DNA from: Acephala macrosclerotiorum
Taxonomy: Eukaryota; Ascomycota; Leotiomycetes; Helotiales; Mollisiaceae
Direction of reading: 5' to 3'
Length of the DNA stretch: 46,923 nt
Assembly: GCA_014904845.1 (NCBI GenBank)
Contig: MU119555.1
Span: 1-46,923, forward strand
This document shows positions 1-10,019 of this stretch, in pieces. The notes under the pieces were generated by a model. That model saw only the letters and a list, made by a program, of their open reading frames with translations, did no database searches and was not told where the DNA came from. The position numbers and the translations under genes were made by a program. Positions within the stretch are counted from its first letter, which is position 1, and each line of letters starts with the position of its first letter.

Positions 1-80
<80 letters not shown>
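1..80. repeat. poly-A tract of 80 nt
   Basis: The window opens with 80 uninterrupted A. The sequence after it continues as a copy of the local LTR retrotransposon. The same position in RT-7 (46824-46841) is a run of only 18 A, and in RT-3 (reverse complement, near 20930-20950) it is an A/G-rich stretch, so the run is an expansion at an originally purine-rich site. It may also be an assembly artefact at a contig edge. Confidence 0.9.
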
Positions 81-83
<3 letters not shown>

Positions 84-2973
84 TACGTATTAATAATAAA
101 TTCAATATAAAAAAAAATCGAATCAAAAAAATCGAAAAATTATTAAAAGTACGAATAATTAAAAAAAAACGATAAAACGATTTAATTTAATATTAAAATT
201 TATTTTATTTTCAATAAACGAAATAAATATAATTTTTCGAAAATAAAAATATTGTAAATATTTTTATTATTTTTCGAATTCGTTTTTTATATTAAATAAT
301 ATACGATATTCGTTTTTAAAAAAAATTTCAATTAAATTAAAAAAATTTAATTATTAAAATTAAATTTTTTTTAGTAAATCAATAAAATTAAAAAAATTTA
401 ATTATTAAAAATAGAAGAAAAAATAAAGTAAATCGATTTTATTATTGATATTCGAATTAAATTTCGATCTTTAAATATAGTTTTTTTTATTATTCGAAAA
501 AATTAAAAAAAAATTTAATAGAAAATCGTTTAATTAAAAAACGTTTTAATTGAAATCGATAAAAAAAAATTTTACGTTAAAAATTTAATCGATAATTTAT
601 ATAAAAACGATAAAACGATTCAATAATTGCAAATTAAAAATATAATCGAAAAACGAAAAATTATTAATTTTATATTATTAAATAAACGATTAATATTTTT
701 AAAAAAATAAAAAAATAAATTAATTCAAACGAATTTAATTTTAAATAATCGAAAATAAATAATAATAAAATAATTAATTTTATGTAATCAATCAATTAAT
801 TTTTCGTTATTAATTGTTTTTTTTTACGATTTAAATCAAATTAAAATATTAAAATAAATAAATAAAATAAAATAACGAATTTCAATACGAATTTCGATAT
901 TGAAAAAAAAAAAAATTAATAATTTGATCGAATTTGTAAAATAATCTATAAATTGTTGAAATTCGTATTTGTATTTATTTTTTAAAGTAAATTTATTTTA
1001 AAAAAAATATATTTAATTTTTTTAATCGAAATCGCTTTAATAATACGATCATTTAATTTTAAAATTTTATACAAAATATTTTTTTTATATTTAATTAAAA
1101 AATTTTAAATGATTTTATTTCGATTTTTGTAATTTTTATTAAAATTATAATAATAAATAATAAAATCGAAAGTTTTAATATAATTGTAATTAAATTTTTT
1201 GTCGTATTACACTTTAAATAATAATATATTGATTATAAAATAATATAATCGAAAATAGAAATAATACGTATATTTAATTGTTTTTAATTAAAATTTAAAA
1301 TTGAAATTAATTTTTTTAAATAAATTTTTTTTTTAAATAATTTAATTAAATCGTTCGAATAAATCGTTTATTTCTAATAAATATAATTCGATAAATTTTT
1401 AATTAATTTTATTTTATTTTTTAAAACTTTATAAAATTTATTAATTATATATTTTTATTATTATTATTTTATAATCGTTTAATTATTCAATTTTTATTTC
1501 AACGTTTAAAATAATTTTTAAAGTAAATAAAACAATTCGTAATTTCATTTTTAAATTTAATAATATATATTCATATTAATTTAATTTTATTATATATAAA
1601 AATAACGAAAAATCGATTATCGTTAAATTTTTTAATAGAAATTAAATTGATTATATCGAAATAAATTAATTTTATCGAATATTTTTTTAATTTAATAAAG
1701 TAATTATACGATTTTCGTTTGTTTTTTTGTATAATATATATATTATAAATATATAATTTATTTTTAAATTTTATTATAAAATCGATCTAAAGTTTATCGA
1801 GTTTTTAAACGTCGAAATAATTTAAACGAATAAAAATTTCGTTCTATCGAAATTTTAATTATTAAAATAGCGATTATCGTAAAATAATACGAAAAAAATT
1901 ATTTAATTCGATTAAAAAATTAAAAATTATTTCGTATAATAATATTAATTTTATATTTATTAATTATCTACGAAATTAAATTTTCGTAGAATTGTAAATA
2001 GAATTTCTTATTTTTAAAAAATTGAAAAATCGAAATAAAACTATATAATTCTACAAACGAATATTATTCAATATTAATAAAAATAAATATTATTAATTTA
2101 TTATTTAAATTTAAAATTAAAATAATTTTTTTTTCGATTTTTTCGAATTTGATTTATTTTTTTATATTTTTATATAATTCGAAATTATTAAATCGAAAAT
2201 TAATAAATTAAAATCGATTTATAGTAATATAATCAATATAACTAGTATTAATAATTTAATCGTTTTTAAAAAAAAACTCGATAAAAACGAAAAAAATTAT
2301 ACCAAATAAAAAAAATAAAAAAATAAAAAAAAAATCGAATATAAAAATCGATTTATTATTAATAATTAAAAACTAAAAATTGTAAATTATAATCGTAGTC
2401 GTATTAATAAATTCTACGAATAAAATAGAAAACGATATAAATTCGATCGAAAGTTTTAATTTCTTTAAAAATAAATTTTTTATATTGTTCGATTTTCGTT
2501 TATTATTATTTTTTTTTTTTTTCAATATCGAAATTTTTTTTAAAATAAATATATTTAATAAAATATTTAATAAAATATTTAATTTTAATATAATATAATT
2601 TTTTATAATAATTATAGAAATCTCGAGTATATAATAAACGATTATTAATTATAAAAATAATTTCGATTTTAATAATAAACGAATTTTATCGTTATTTTTT
2701 ATTAAACGCTTTTTAAATTATTATATTTTATTTGATTATAAAATTTTTAAACATTTAAATGAAATTATAAATTTATTAAAATATTATAATAAAAATTTTA
2801 TATATAAATTTAAATTTTTAAAAAAATCGTAAAATTAATTAAACGAATATAAAAATTATTATTTTATAAAAAAAAATTTAATTTATTATTAATTTAAAAA
2901 AATTAATTCGAAAAATCGATAATATTTTTATATTTAATTAAAATAAAAACGTAAAAACGCGTAATAAAATCGA
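81..2973 (+). mobile_element. RT-1, first segment: RIP-degraded LTR retrotransposon internal region
   Basis: This segment aligns by eye with the reverse complement of RT-3 from about 20940 down to 18000; shared landmarks lie near 841-1080, 1700-1900 and 2940-2970. It is therefore a plus-oriented copy of the same family. It is cut at 2973 by RT-2 and resumes at 15088. The 5' part, including the 5' LTR, lies outside the window. Nearly every remaining C or G sits in a CpG, and stop codons fill all frames, so no Gag-Pol protein can be read. Confidence 0.8.
2969..2973. repeat. left target-site duplication of RT-2 (ATCGA)
   Basis: The 5-bp ATCGA directly abuts the RT-2 LTR end and is repeated exactly at 15088-15092 after the other LTR. 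Five base pairs is a usual duplication length for LTR retrotransposon integrases. Confidence 0.8.
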
Positions 2974-3090
2974 TATCAAAATAAGATTCAATCTCATTTT
3001 TTAGTTTTTTATTTTATACAAAGTATATAAAAAAACTTCGTTTTCTTTCTTAGAATATACACAATAAATACTTTATTTTATTTTCTAACA
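2974..3090 (-). repeat. RT-2 3' LTR
   Basis: It runs from TATCAAAATAAG to TTTTCTAACA on the plus strand. Read on the minus strand it begins TGTTAGAAAA and ends in a G-to-A variant of the TGACA end. It is the closest relative in the window of the 14970-15087 LTR, sharing its extra internal bases relative to the 98-102 bp LTRs of RT-3 and RT-6. Confidence 0.8.
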
Positions 3091-5475
3091 AATTATAAGT
3101 TTTTATTTCGTATTAAATTTAATTTTTATTTCGTTTTTTTTTACTCGATACAAATTTTATTATTTTATCAATTATTTATTATTTAATTAAATTTTTTCAA
3201 TTTATAATAAAGTATTAATTTATACAATACATAGAAATTATAATTATTTTTTTTAAAAACTTATTAAATACTTGAAAATTTAAAAAAAAATTTTAAAAAT
3301 TTTTCGAATTTATTAATAATTTCGTTTTCTATTTTTTAATCAAATTAATTTTTATTTTTAATTAAAAAATATTACTTTCAATTACTTTTTATTTCACACG
3401 AACAAACAATTTTTTGTATTCGACGTTCGTAGTTTCAATTTTTACTTTTCAAGTATCGTTATTATAATTACAATAGTTTTATTTGATTTTATAAAATCGA
3501 AACAATTTACAATAAATTCAATTAATTGAAATTTTTTTTCTCGTTTATTTCAATTCTCTTTTTATTTTAACTAAAAAAAGAAACTAAAATTGCACTTAGT
3601 AATCTTTAAAACTCGAAATATTTTACATCGATTATTATTTTTAATTTTTCAAAATAAATATATTTTACTATTTTATCGATATTTTATTCGATATTCGTTT
3701 AAAGATTTTACAATCGAAAAAAAAAAATCACAAGAAAAATATATTTAATATTTTATCGCACAATATTTACGATTATTATAATTTGATTTATATACTATAA
3801 ATATAATTTTTTTTTTTCATTTTTATTATCAATTTAAACTATTATTTCTTTTTTCTCGTCTAATTAATTCTCTCACTATAAAATCTTTTTTATTAGTATA
3901 AAACTTAAAATATATTTACACGAATCGACGAAATTTTCTATCAATTAAATACTCGATTAATCTAATCTCAATTAATAATTTGAATATTTTACACGAGAAA
4001 TTTTTATCGATCTATAATTACATGGAAATATTTAATCAATTTACTATCGCCAAAAAAACAATATTCAAAATCAATATATTAAAACAAATAAAATAAAAAT
4101 TCGCGAGAAACGATATTAAAAATAAAAATAAATTAATTAAATCGAAAAAAAATATAAAGTCTTAAAAACGTTATATAAATCACTTTACTAATTCTTTTCT
4201 CACTAAAGAATTTCTACTCGAATTCGAACAATCTCAATTCAATTTCCAATTTTTACAATACAATTTTAATCGTTAATTTTACTATTTACAAAACACTTTT
4301 TAAAATTCATTTAATATATTTATTAATATTTTTAATCGAAATTACTATTCGTCTACTTTCAATACTCTCAATAATATTATTTCTTTCTTTTAAACAAACT
4401 TTCAAAAAAATTATCATTTTCTCGCAAATTCTATTAATTAATTTAATTATCACATTATTCACTTTCTAAATCAAATTGAAATTTTAATTGAAATTTTTAT
4501 AACTCTTTAAATTATTTAAAATTCAATTTCACGATTTTTATGAAATATTTCATCTAATAAACTCTTTTTACTATTTATTCAAACTACGAATCGATTACAA
4601 ATTCAAATTACATTTATATTTCAATTTCGAACTCAATTTAAACTCTCAATTTTTCAATTAACGATTTTAATTTTTTTTTAATCTTTTTATTAATTATTAT
4701 AATCTTTTTAAACTATTTTAAACGAATTATTTTTTCAATATTTCTTTATACAATCTCAAAAGAATTTTCAAACGATTTAAACAAAATATTTATAATCTAA
4801 TTTTTCTTTAAACTTTTTTCACTTTTTTTTTTACAAAATTAATTCGTTTTTCGATATTAAATTCTTTAATATTTTTTCAAAGTCTATTAATCAATTTTTA
4901 AATACATTTACTCGTTTTCCATTCTATTAATACTACTACTATTTAAAACAATTTAAGTTATCGTTTTATTTACTTTTTTTATTTAAAATTATTTTAATAT
5001 TCTTAGAATTTTTATAAATTTAAATAATAATCAAAAAAAATTATTTAATCTAATTTTTAATATTATTTCTTAATTCGAAAATAATAAATCTAATTAATTT
5101 AATTTTAATCATCAAATAATTAAAATTTTAATAATAAATAATTTGATTTTTATTTTACAATAAATTTTTAAATTTTATTATTTAATACTTATTTCAAATT
5201 TAGCGAATAATACTACGAAAATTCAACGAATTACATATATCAAAAAAATTAAAAACTACAATATCTTAAAAATAATTTATAGTAAATTACTTTTTCTTTA
5301 ATAAAAAAAGTAATTTTATACTTATATAATAATTTAAAACAAATATAATTACTAAAATTTAAATAAAATCAAAAATTGCATTTAAATCTATATTATAATA
5401 AATATTCTACAAATTAATCGAATTAAAAAAAACAATAAATTAATCGAATTTATTATTAAATTTTTTTCGATTCAC
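3091..5475 (-). mobile_element. RT-2 internal region, 3' part
   Basis: AT-rich sequence continuing from the 3' LTR; the first bases resemble the family's 3' end in RT-3 (16184 onward). C is common in CpA and CpT contexts on the plus strand while G is nearly confined to CpG, the same one-strand pattern seen at 10020-14969. That supports the two stretches being halves of one element. No open frame of useful length was found. Confidence 0.65.
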
Positions 5476-5497
5476 TTTAAAATGTTTCTCTCGTTCC

Positions 5498-5559
5498 GAA
5501 AGAAAAGGCCCGTCCGGCGGCTCGCTAAGCGAGCCAATCGCGGACGGGCCTTTTCTTTC
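5498..5559. repeat. nested GC-rich hairpin
   Basis: A perfect 19-bp inverted repeat (5498-5516 with 5541-5559) encloses a second perfect 7-bp stem, GGCTCGC/GCGAGCC (5519-5525 with 5529-5535), with a 3-nt loop. The long open frame that crosses it is a by-product of the hairpin, not a gene. It lies at the very left edge of the non-AT-rich island. Confidence 0.9.
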
Positions 5560-5579
5560 TTTACTCGACGCACATTTTG

Positions 5580-5634
5580 CTCCGCAGGCCTCGCAGGGGC
5601 GCTCCTGCGGAGGGCTATAAAGTCTTCGACTTTA
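5580..5634. repeat. two further short hairpins
   Basis: CTCCGCAGG at 5580-5588 pairs with CCTGCGGAG at 5604-5612 (9 bp). TAAAGTC at 5618-5624 pairs with GACTTTA at 5628-5634 (7 bp, 3-nt loop). With the nested hairpin at 5498-5559 they make three consecutive stem-loops in 140 bp. The stretch 5635-5775 that follows shows no gene. Confidence 0.75.
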
Positions 5635-5775
5635 GTAATTTACTCTTATTTTAAGTTTCAAGTCAAAAACTCTTAATTTGAACGTTTTATAAGCATTTGA
5701 AGTTAGAATAGTTATTGAGATGTAGAAGTTCCAGGTTTTGCCGGGCGGTGAAGCTCATAAGCTGATAAGCTCCTT

Positions 5776-5811
5776 ACGAGCTGGGCTTCACGGGTCTGTG
5801 CTCACAGGCTA
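5776..5811 (+). repeat. left TIR of the Tc1-like element
   Basis: 36 bp, identical to the reverse complement of 7022-7057. A second partial inverted match (GTGAAGCTC against GAGCTGGGCTTCAC) lies just outside, around 5749-5790, so the left end could fold on itself. Confidence 0.9.
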
Positions 5812-5852
5812 CTCAGCAACTTCGAACATTAAATGCATGTCTAATTGATAAT

Positions 5853-6974
5853 TTAATTAGGAGTTGACCACCCATGGCGCTTCATGAGCACAGTGACCCA
5901 ATGCTCTTGCTTCAAAACTAGCTTATTTATCCATTCCTGGGGTATAGTATCCCATTCCTCTAAAACTGCCTGCCTCATCTCTGCCTCAGTAGTGGGTTGG
6001 TGCAATCGTCTATGAAGGGCCTGTTTAATCCACCGCCAGCACTTCTCTATTGGATTCATGTCTGAAGAGGTAGAAGAGTGAGGCATGAGTATAATACCGT
6101 GTTTTGTGCGAAAGCGCTGGCAGCAATTGGTGCTGGATTTATGCCCATGAGCCGAGTTTCCATTTTCCATGAATAGGGGTTCTGCAGAAGGTCGTAAAGT
6201 ATGAGTGATAAGAGCAAAGGCTTCGATGATAGGTTGTATGTGATACTCGAGGACTTGGGCGAAGTAATCGACTTGTTTGAATGCTCTATTCTTTTCTGTT
6301 CTCTCGATAAATAAGAGCGGACTCTTGTAGCCATATCCAATTGCGCCCCAAGCATTTACTGGTGTTGTGTGACCGCGGTGAAACTGATGCTGGATACAAT
6401 TCTCATAGTATCTCTCCGTCTTGTTCCTAGTGACTCTTTCTTTGGCAGATCTGTTTCCCACGAGAAATGTAATCTCATCAGACTATAGTACTTTCAATTA
6501 CTCTATCGTCCAAAAGATATGCGCTATAGCTTAAACAAAGCGGGCAGTAACTTGAGCAAGAGTCATATATGGTTTCTGGCAAGCCACACATCGATAATAA
6601 TTTCGTTGGTGGAGTCGGCGTTCCAATGTTTGAACAGAGCATTTCAATTTTAGCTCTTCTCGTAGCTTTGGCCATTGTAAAATGCGATATTCTCATATTT
6701 CGGCACAATATAAGATAATCTCATCTACTTGTGCATTCGATAAGAGGTAGGCAAAGCCCGTTCGATCAGGGCGATGGCGCTCGGGGTTGGAGTATCGAAG
6801 GATCTTTCGAATAGTGCTTGCACTTAGCTTATATCGATTGGCAATAGCGCAAATAAGCACTTTTTCGAACCAATGCAATTGGCGGATTGCCTCCTTATGC
6901 TTCATTCGTATTTCATCGCCTTTCTTATGCTGGAAGTCAAATAGTAGAAGAGTATTAAGAGTCATGATGATCAA
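5853..6974 (-). pseudogene. Tc1-like DDE transposase, inactivated by four Trp-to-stop changes
   Basis: One continuous frame from ATG at 6974 to a stop at 5853, 373 codons, with no frameshift. An N-terminal helix-turn-helix (about residues 25-60) is followed by the DDE domain. In-frame stops occur at codons 94 (TGA, 6695-6693), 148 (TAA, 6533-6531), 159 (TAA, 6500-6498) and 164 (TAG, 6485-6483). In the fungal family as I know it all four positions are Trp, so each stop is a G-to-A change. The first catalytic Asp (SDEITF, codon 166) is intact and the Glu (NPIEKCW, codon 310) is intact. The second Asp is Asn (MENGNSAHGHK, codon 271), again G to A. 38 residues separate the second and third catalytic positions. 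The copy is dead both as a reading frame and at the active site. The match to fungal Tc1-like transposases is strong. Confidence 0.93.
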
Positions 6975-7021
6975 TGAGGTTTTTGATGTTTTTTGGTTCC
7001 TAAAAATTTAGGCAGCAAAAA

Positions 7022-7057
7022 TAGCCTGTGAGCACAGACCCGTGAAGCCCAGCTCGT
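7022..7057 (-). repeat. right TIR of the Tc1-like element
   Basis: 36-bp perfect reverse complement of the left TIR; TA (7058-7059) follows directly. Confidence 0.9.
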
Positions 7058-7058
7058 T

Positions 7059-7268
7059 AGTGCCTAAGGCAGAGATGCACTTACTGCGGAGCCTCATATT
7101 ACCAGGGGGACACCCCCTGGGACCCCCGTCTTTTATATTGAGTTACTACGATAGATTTAATCAATTTGGACTACTTTACTAGTTTGTAATTCCAGGGGGA
7201 GATCCCCTGGGACCCCCCTTAAAAGCTGCGCAGCTATTGAAAAGATTCTAGTGTTTTGTTGTTGTTTT
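7059..7268 (+). repeat. tandem unit 1 of a 210-bp repeat
   Basis: Starts with AGTGCCTAAGGCAG and is followed head-to-tail by a second copy at 7269. It contains two hairpins of the form CCAGGGGG-3 nt-CCCCCTGG (7102-7120 and, with one changed base, 7192-7210), each followed by GGACCCCC, and the 12-bp palindrome AGCTGCGCAGCT. No coding frame is evident. It could be a MITE-like or satellite-like unit. Confidence 0.85.
7060..7080 (+). repeat. GTGCC...GCAC stem-loop motif, copy 1
   Basis: 21-nt motif GTGCCTAAGGCAGAGATGCAC whose ends pair (GTGC/GCAC). Related copies lie at 7270-7290, 9542-9574 (with a partial internal duplication) and 9615-9635. They occur on both sides of the 7456-9518 transposon, so the motif predates that insertion. 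Confidence 0.7.
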
Positions 7269-7453
7269 AGTGCCTTAGGCAGAAACGCACTGGCTGCGGA
7301 GCCTCACATTACCAGGGGGACACCCCCTGGGACCCCCGTCTCTAATATTGAGCTACTACGATCGATTTAATCATTTCTGATTACTTTATTTAGCATATAA
7401 TTCCAGGGGGAGACCCCCTGGGACCCCCCTTGAAAGCTGCGCAGCTATGCAGC
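7269..7453 (+). repeat. tandem unit 2 of the 210-bp repeat
   Basis: Second head-to-tail copy with the same order of parts: GTGCC stem-loop (7270-7290), G5/C5 hairpins at 7312-7330 and 7403-7421, and AGCTGCGCAGCT. Most differences from unit 1 are transitions. It ends just before the TA target site of the next transposon, so its 3' end was probably displaced by that insertion. Confidence 0.85.
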
Positions 7454-7455
7454 TA

Positions 7456-7595
7456 TCCCTTCGTCCGCTGAAACATGTCCCAACGCTAAGCAAAAGAGAT
7501 TCGCTTAATTAGCGCTCATAATTTTATGTACTTTTACATATAAATTTATGCGTTAAAGTACTTCAATTGAATGAAATCGCGTTTAGCAGTTTTTT
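7456..7595 (+). repeat. left TIR of the mariner/pogo-like element
   Basis: About 140 bp matching the reverse complement of 9381-9518. It begins directly after TA and includes the shared core CGTCCGCT, AAACATGTCCCAACGCTAAG and GATTCGCTTAATTAGCGC. It is less mutated than the right arm. Confidence 0.85.
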
Positions 7596-9380
7596 ACTTT
7601 ATATAAATTAATATTACAAAACTTACAATTACTATATAAACGCGTCGTTTTATTTTCTATAAATTTTTTAAAAAAAATTTTATACTTTTAATTATATAAA
7701 TACTAAATACAAATGTCTTTAAAACGCTTTTTCTAATAATAAAAACGTTCGTTTTCAAAATTAAATATTTTTTTACTTTTTAATTCTATTTTTAAGTTTT
7801 GTAATTTGATTTTTTTCGAATATTTTAAAAACTTATAATAAAACTCGATTTTGAATTATAATTATATTAAAAAAATTTTATTTATATAAAATTTATAAAA
7901 TCAATAATCGTTTACGCAAATAAAATCGATTAATTAATAAAACAATAATTATTAATTTTTAAAATTAAATTTGTAAATTTTATATATTTTTTTAAATTGA
8001 TTTATTAGATTTATATTTTTTATATTCTAATTATAATCGTCAATAAAACAAAAAATCGAAAATTTTTTAATAAAATTATTTTTAAAAACTTTTTATATAA
8101 AAACTCTATTTATTAATGTTTTTATAAAACGCTTTTTTTTTTTTATTCAATTTTTTATTTTATTTATAATATAAATATTATTTAATCTAAAAATAATATT
8201 ATTATTCTATTAAACAATATAAAGTATATTTTATTCAATTATCGTAATAAAAATTTTTTAAAAAAGTTTTTTCGTAAATCGTTTTTTTATTATTAATAAA
8301 AAATCAAAAAACGCTTTATATAAACGTGTAATTTTTATAATATTAAATTTATAAATTTGTAATTCTATAAATAAAAAAATTAAAATAAAATATTTATTTA
8401 TATAAATAGTAATATATCGTCGAAAAAATATTAAAATTAAAAAACGTACGAGAAAATCGATAAAAATAAAAAATAAATATTTAATTAAAATTTGTAATTT
8501 TTTTTTTTTTAAATTTTATATTTATTTGTATATATATTTATAATTCGCGATTTTGTAAATTTTATATTTTTTTTTAATAAATTTTTTTAAATATTTTATA
8601 AGTGTATATAGACTTATAAATAATTGTTTATTAGTAAAATAATAAAATAATAAAATAAAAAAAATAAAAATAAAAATTATATTTATTAATCGAAAAATTA
8701 TATTATAATTTTATTAATATTTATTTTTAATAAAAAAAAATAATATTTTTAATAAAAAATTTGAATAATTAAAATAAAAAATTTCAATTTATATTATTAG
8801 ATTTTGTTAATAAAAAGTTAATAATTATTACGTTCGTTATTTTTAAAATTCGAAATATAATAATAATATTTAATTTGTTCGAAATAATAATAAAATATAT
8901 AAATTGAAATCGTATATAAAAAATTCTTATTAAAATTTAGATTTCAATATAATTCGATTTAAAATTTATAGTAAATATTTATATATAAAATAACGCTAAT
9001 AAATACGTAATATTTTTTTAGTAATAAATTTTTTTATTTTCGTATTTTTTTTTATTGTATTTGAAATTTGTATATATTAATATATCGATTAATATTTTTT
9101 GTAATCGTTTTAAAGAAATTGAAAATAAAAAATAAATTGAAATAATCGAATAAATATAAATTCGAAGAAAAGAAAAAAAATAAAAGCGATTTCGAGTCTT
9201 GTAAAAACTCGATTTTAAATAAAATATATAAAACTTTATCAATAAAATTTAATTTTTTAAAAATATTTTTTAAAACTTATAATTTTTACTTTGTATACTA
9301 TAGTAGTGAATTTAAATTGCTACTATAATTAGAGTTGAAATAATCGTTAGAATTCTCTATTAAAACGCGTTTTTTTATAA

Positions 9381-9518
9381 AAAACGAGCAAACGCGATTT
9401 CATTTAATTGAAATATTTTAACGTATAAATTTATATATAAAAATATATAAAATTATAAGCGCTAATTAAGCGAATCTTTTCTACTTAGCGTTGGGACATG
9501 TTTTAGCGGACGAAAAAA
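9381..9518 (-). repeat. right TIR of the mariner/pogo-like element
   Basis: Inverted partner of 7456-7595, followed by TA at 9519-9520. The outermost CCC of the left arm has become TTT here, as expected from C-to-T mutation. Confidence 0.85.
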
Positions 9519-10019
9519 TAGAGATATTCAGCATTTAAATAAGTGCCTTAATGCCTAAGGCAGAAACGCACTTAGTTTTGGTGTTTCGAATCAAAAGAGC
9601 GGTTGCCAGCCTTAGTGCCTAAGGCAGAAGCGCACTTAGGAGTTTTACGGTCGCTATTTTGACTGAGTGCGACTATATTCTATTGATTTGCGCAACAACG
9701 GATTAATAAAACTACTTGAAACTTGGAATTTGAGGGTATTTAATTGAGTTTCAATTTATTTACGAGTCTTATGCGATTTGGATTAATTAATAATTGAAAG
9801 TTGTAGCTAGCTGCAATTGTGAGGTTTTGGTGTTCCTCATCGGATCGGCTGCATATTAGTCCGAAGTCATGTGACAGTAGAATTTCTTAATGAACCAATC
9901 AAATCGCTCCATTTGGGCACCTCGGTTAAATTTGGGTGAAATCGCTCATTGTGAGAAGTGTTGATATCACGTGCATATAGAAAAGTTGATATTAGTCCTT
10001 AAGCCGGACAGGCAATAAA
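9519..10019. other. low-copy, non-AT-rich remnant without a recognised gene
   Basis: Contains two GTGCC stem-loop motifs (9542-9574 and 9615-9635), then about 380 bp of balanced sequence with all CpN and NpG contexts present. It therefore escaped RIP and is probably low copy in the genome. I see no frame longer than a few dozen codons and no RNA gene. It is the right-hand continuation of the 5480-7455 island, split by the 7456-9518 element. Confidence 0.6.

Larger units (their letters stand above)
5776..7057 (-). mobile_element. Tc1/mariner-like DNA transposon, 1282 bp
   Basis: The ends are a perfect 36-bp terminal inverted repeat (5776-5811 and 7022-7057) reading inward ACGAGCTGGGCTTCACGGGT and onward to CTCACAGGCTA. 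Between them lies one transposase frame on the minus strand. The right end is followed by TA, but the left is preceded by TT; if the TSD is TA, one side has mutated or the boundary is off by a base. It is only lightly mutated compared with the retroelements around it. Confidence 0.9.
7456..9518. mobile_element. mariner/pogo-like DNA transposon, 2063 bp, heavily RIPed
   Basis: TA dinucleotides (7454-7455 and 9519-9520) flank terminal inverted repeats of about 140 bp (7456-7595 and 9381-9518). The left end reads TCCCTTCGTCCGCTGAAACA and the right, inverted, TTTTTTCGTCCGCTAAAACA. Almost all mismatches are C-to-T or G-to-A with the left arm keeping C/G. The interior is nearly pure A/T plus CpG and no transposase can be read; the frame at 9018-9242 is low-complexity. 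The length, TIR type and TA duplication fit Tc1/mariner-pogo elements; the exact subfamily is not determinable. Confidence 0.85.

Noticed and set aside
5482..5676. 64-codon open frame across the left island
   Set aside because: It runs through the nested hairpin and two further stem-loops; its composition is dictated by the inverted repeats.
6478..6708. 76-codon minus-strand frame in the Tc1 element
   Set aside because: Out of frame with the transposase, which reads through here with stops at Trp positions.
6787..7011. 74-codon plus-strand frame
   Set aside because: Antisense to the N-terminal half of the Tc1 transposase.
7102..7421. CRISPR-like array of CCAGGGGG hairpins
   Set aside because: Only two 210-bp units, no short direct repeats with regular spacers, and a eukaryotic context.
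9018..9242. 74-codon frame inside the mariner/pogo-like element
   Set aside because: F/Y/I/K low-complexity from A/T-only sequence; no transposase motif.
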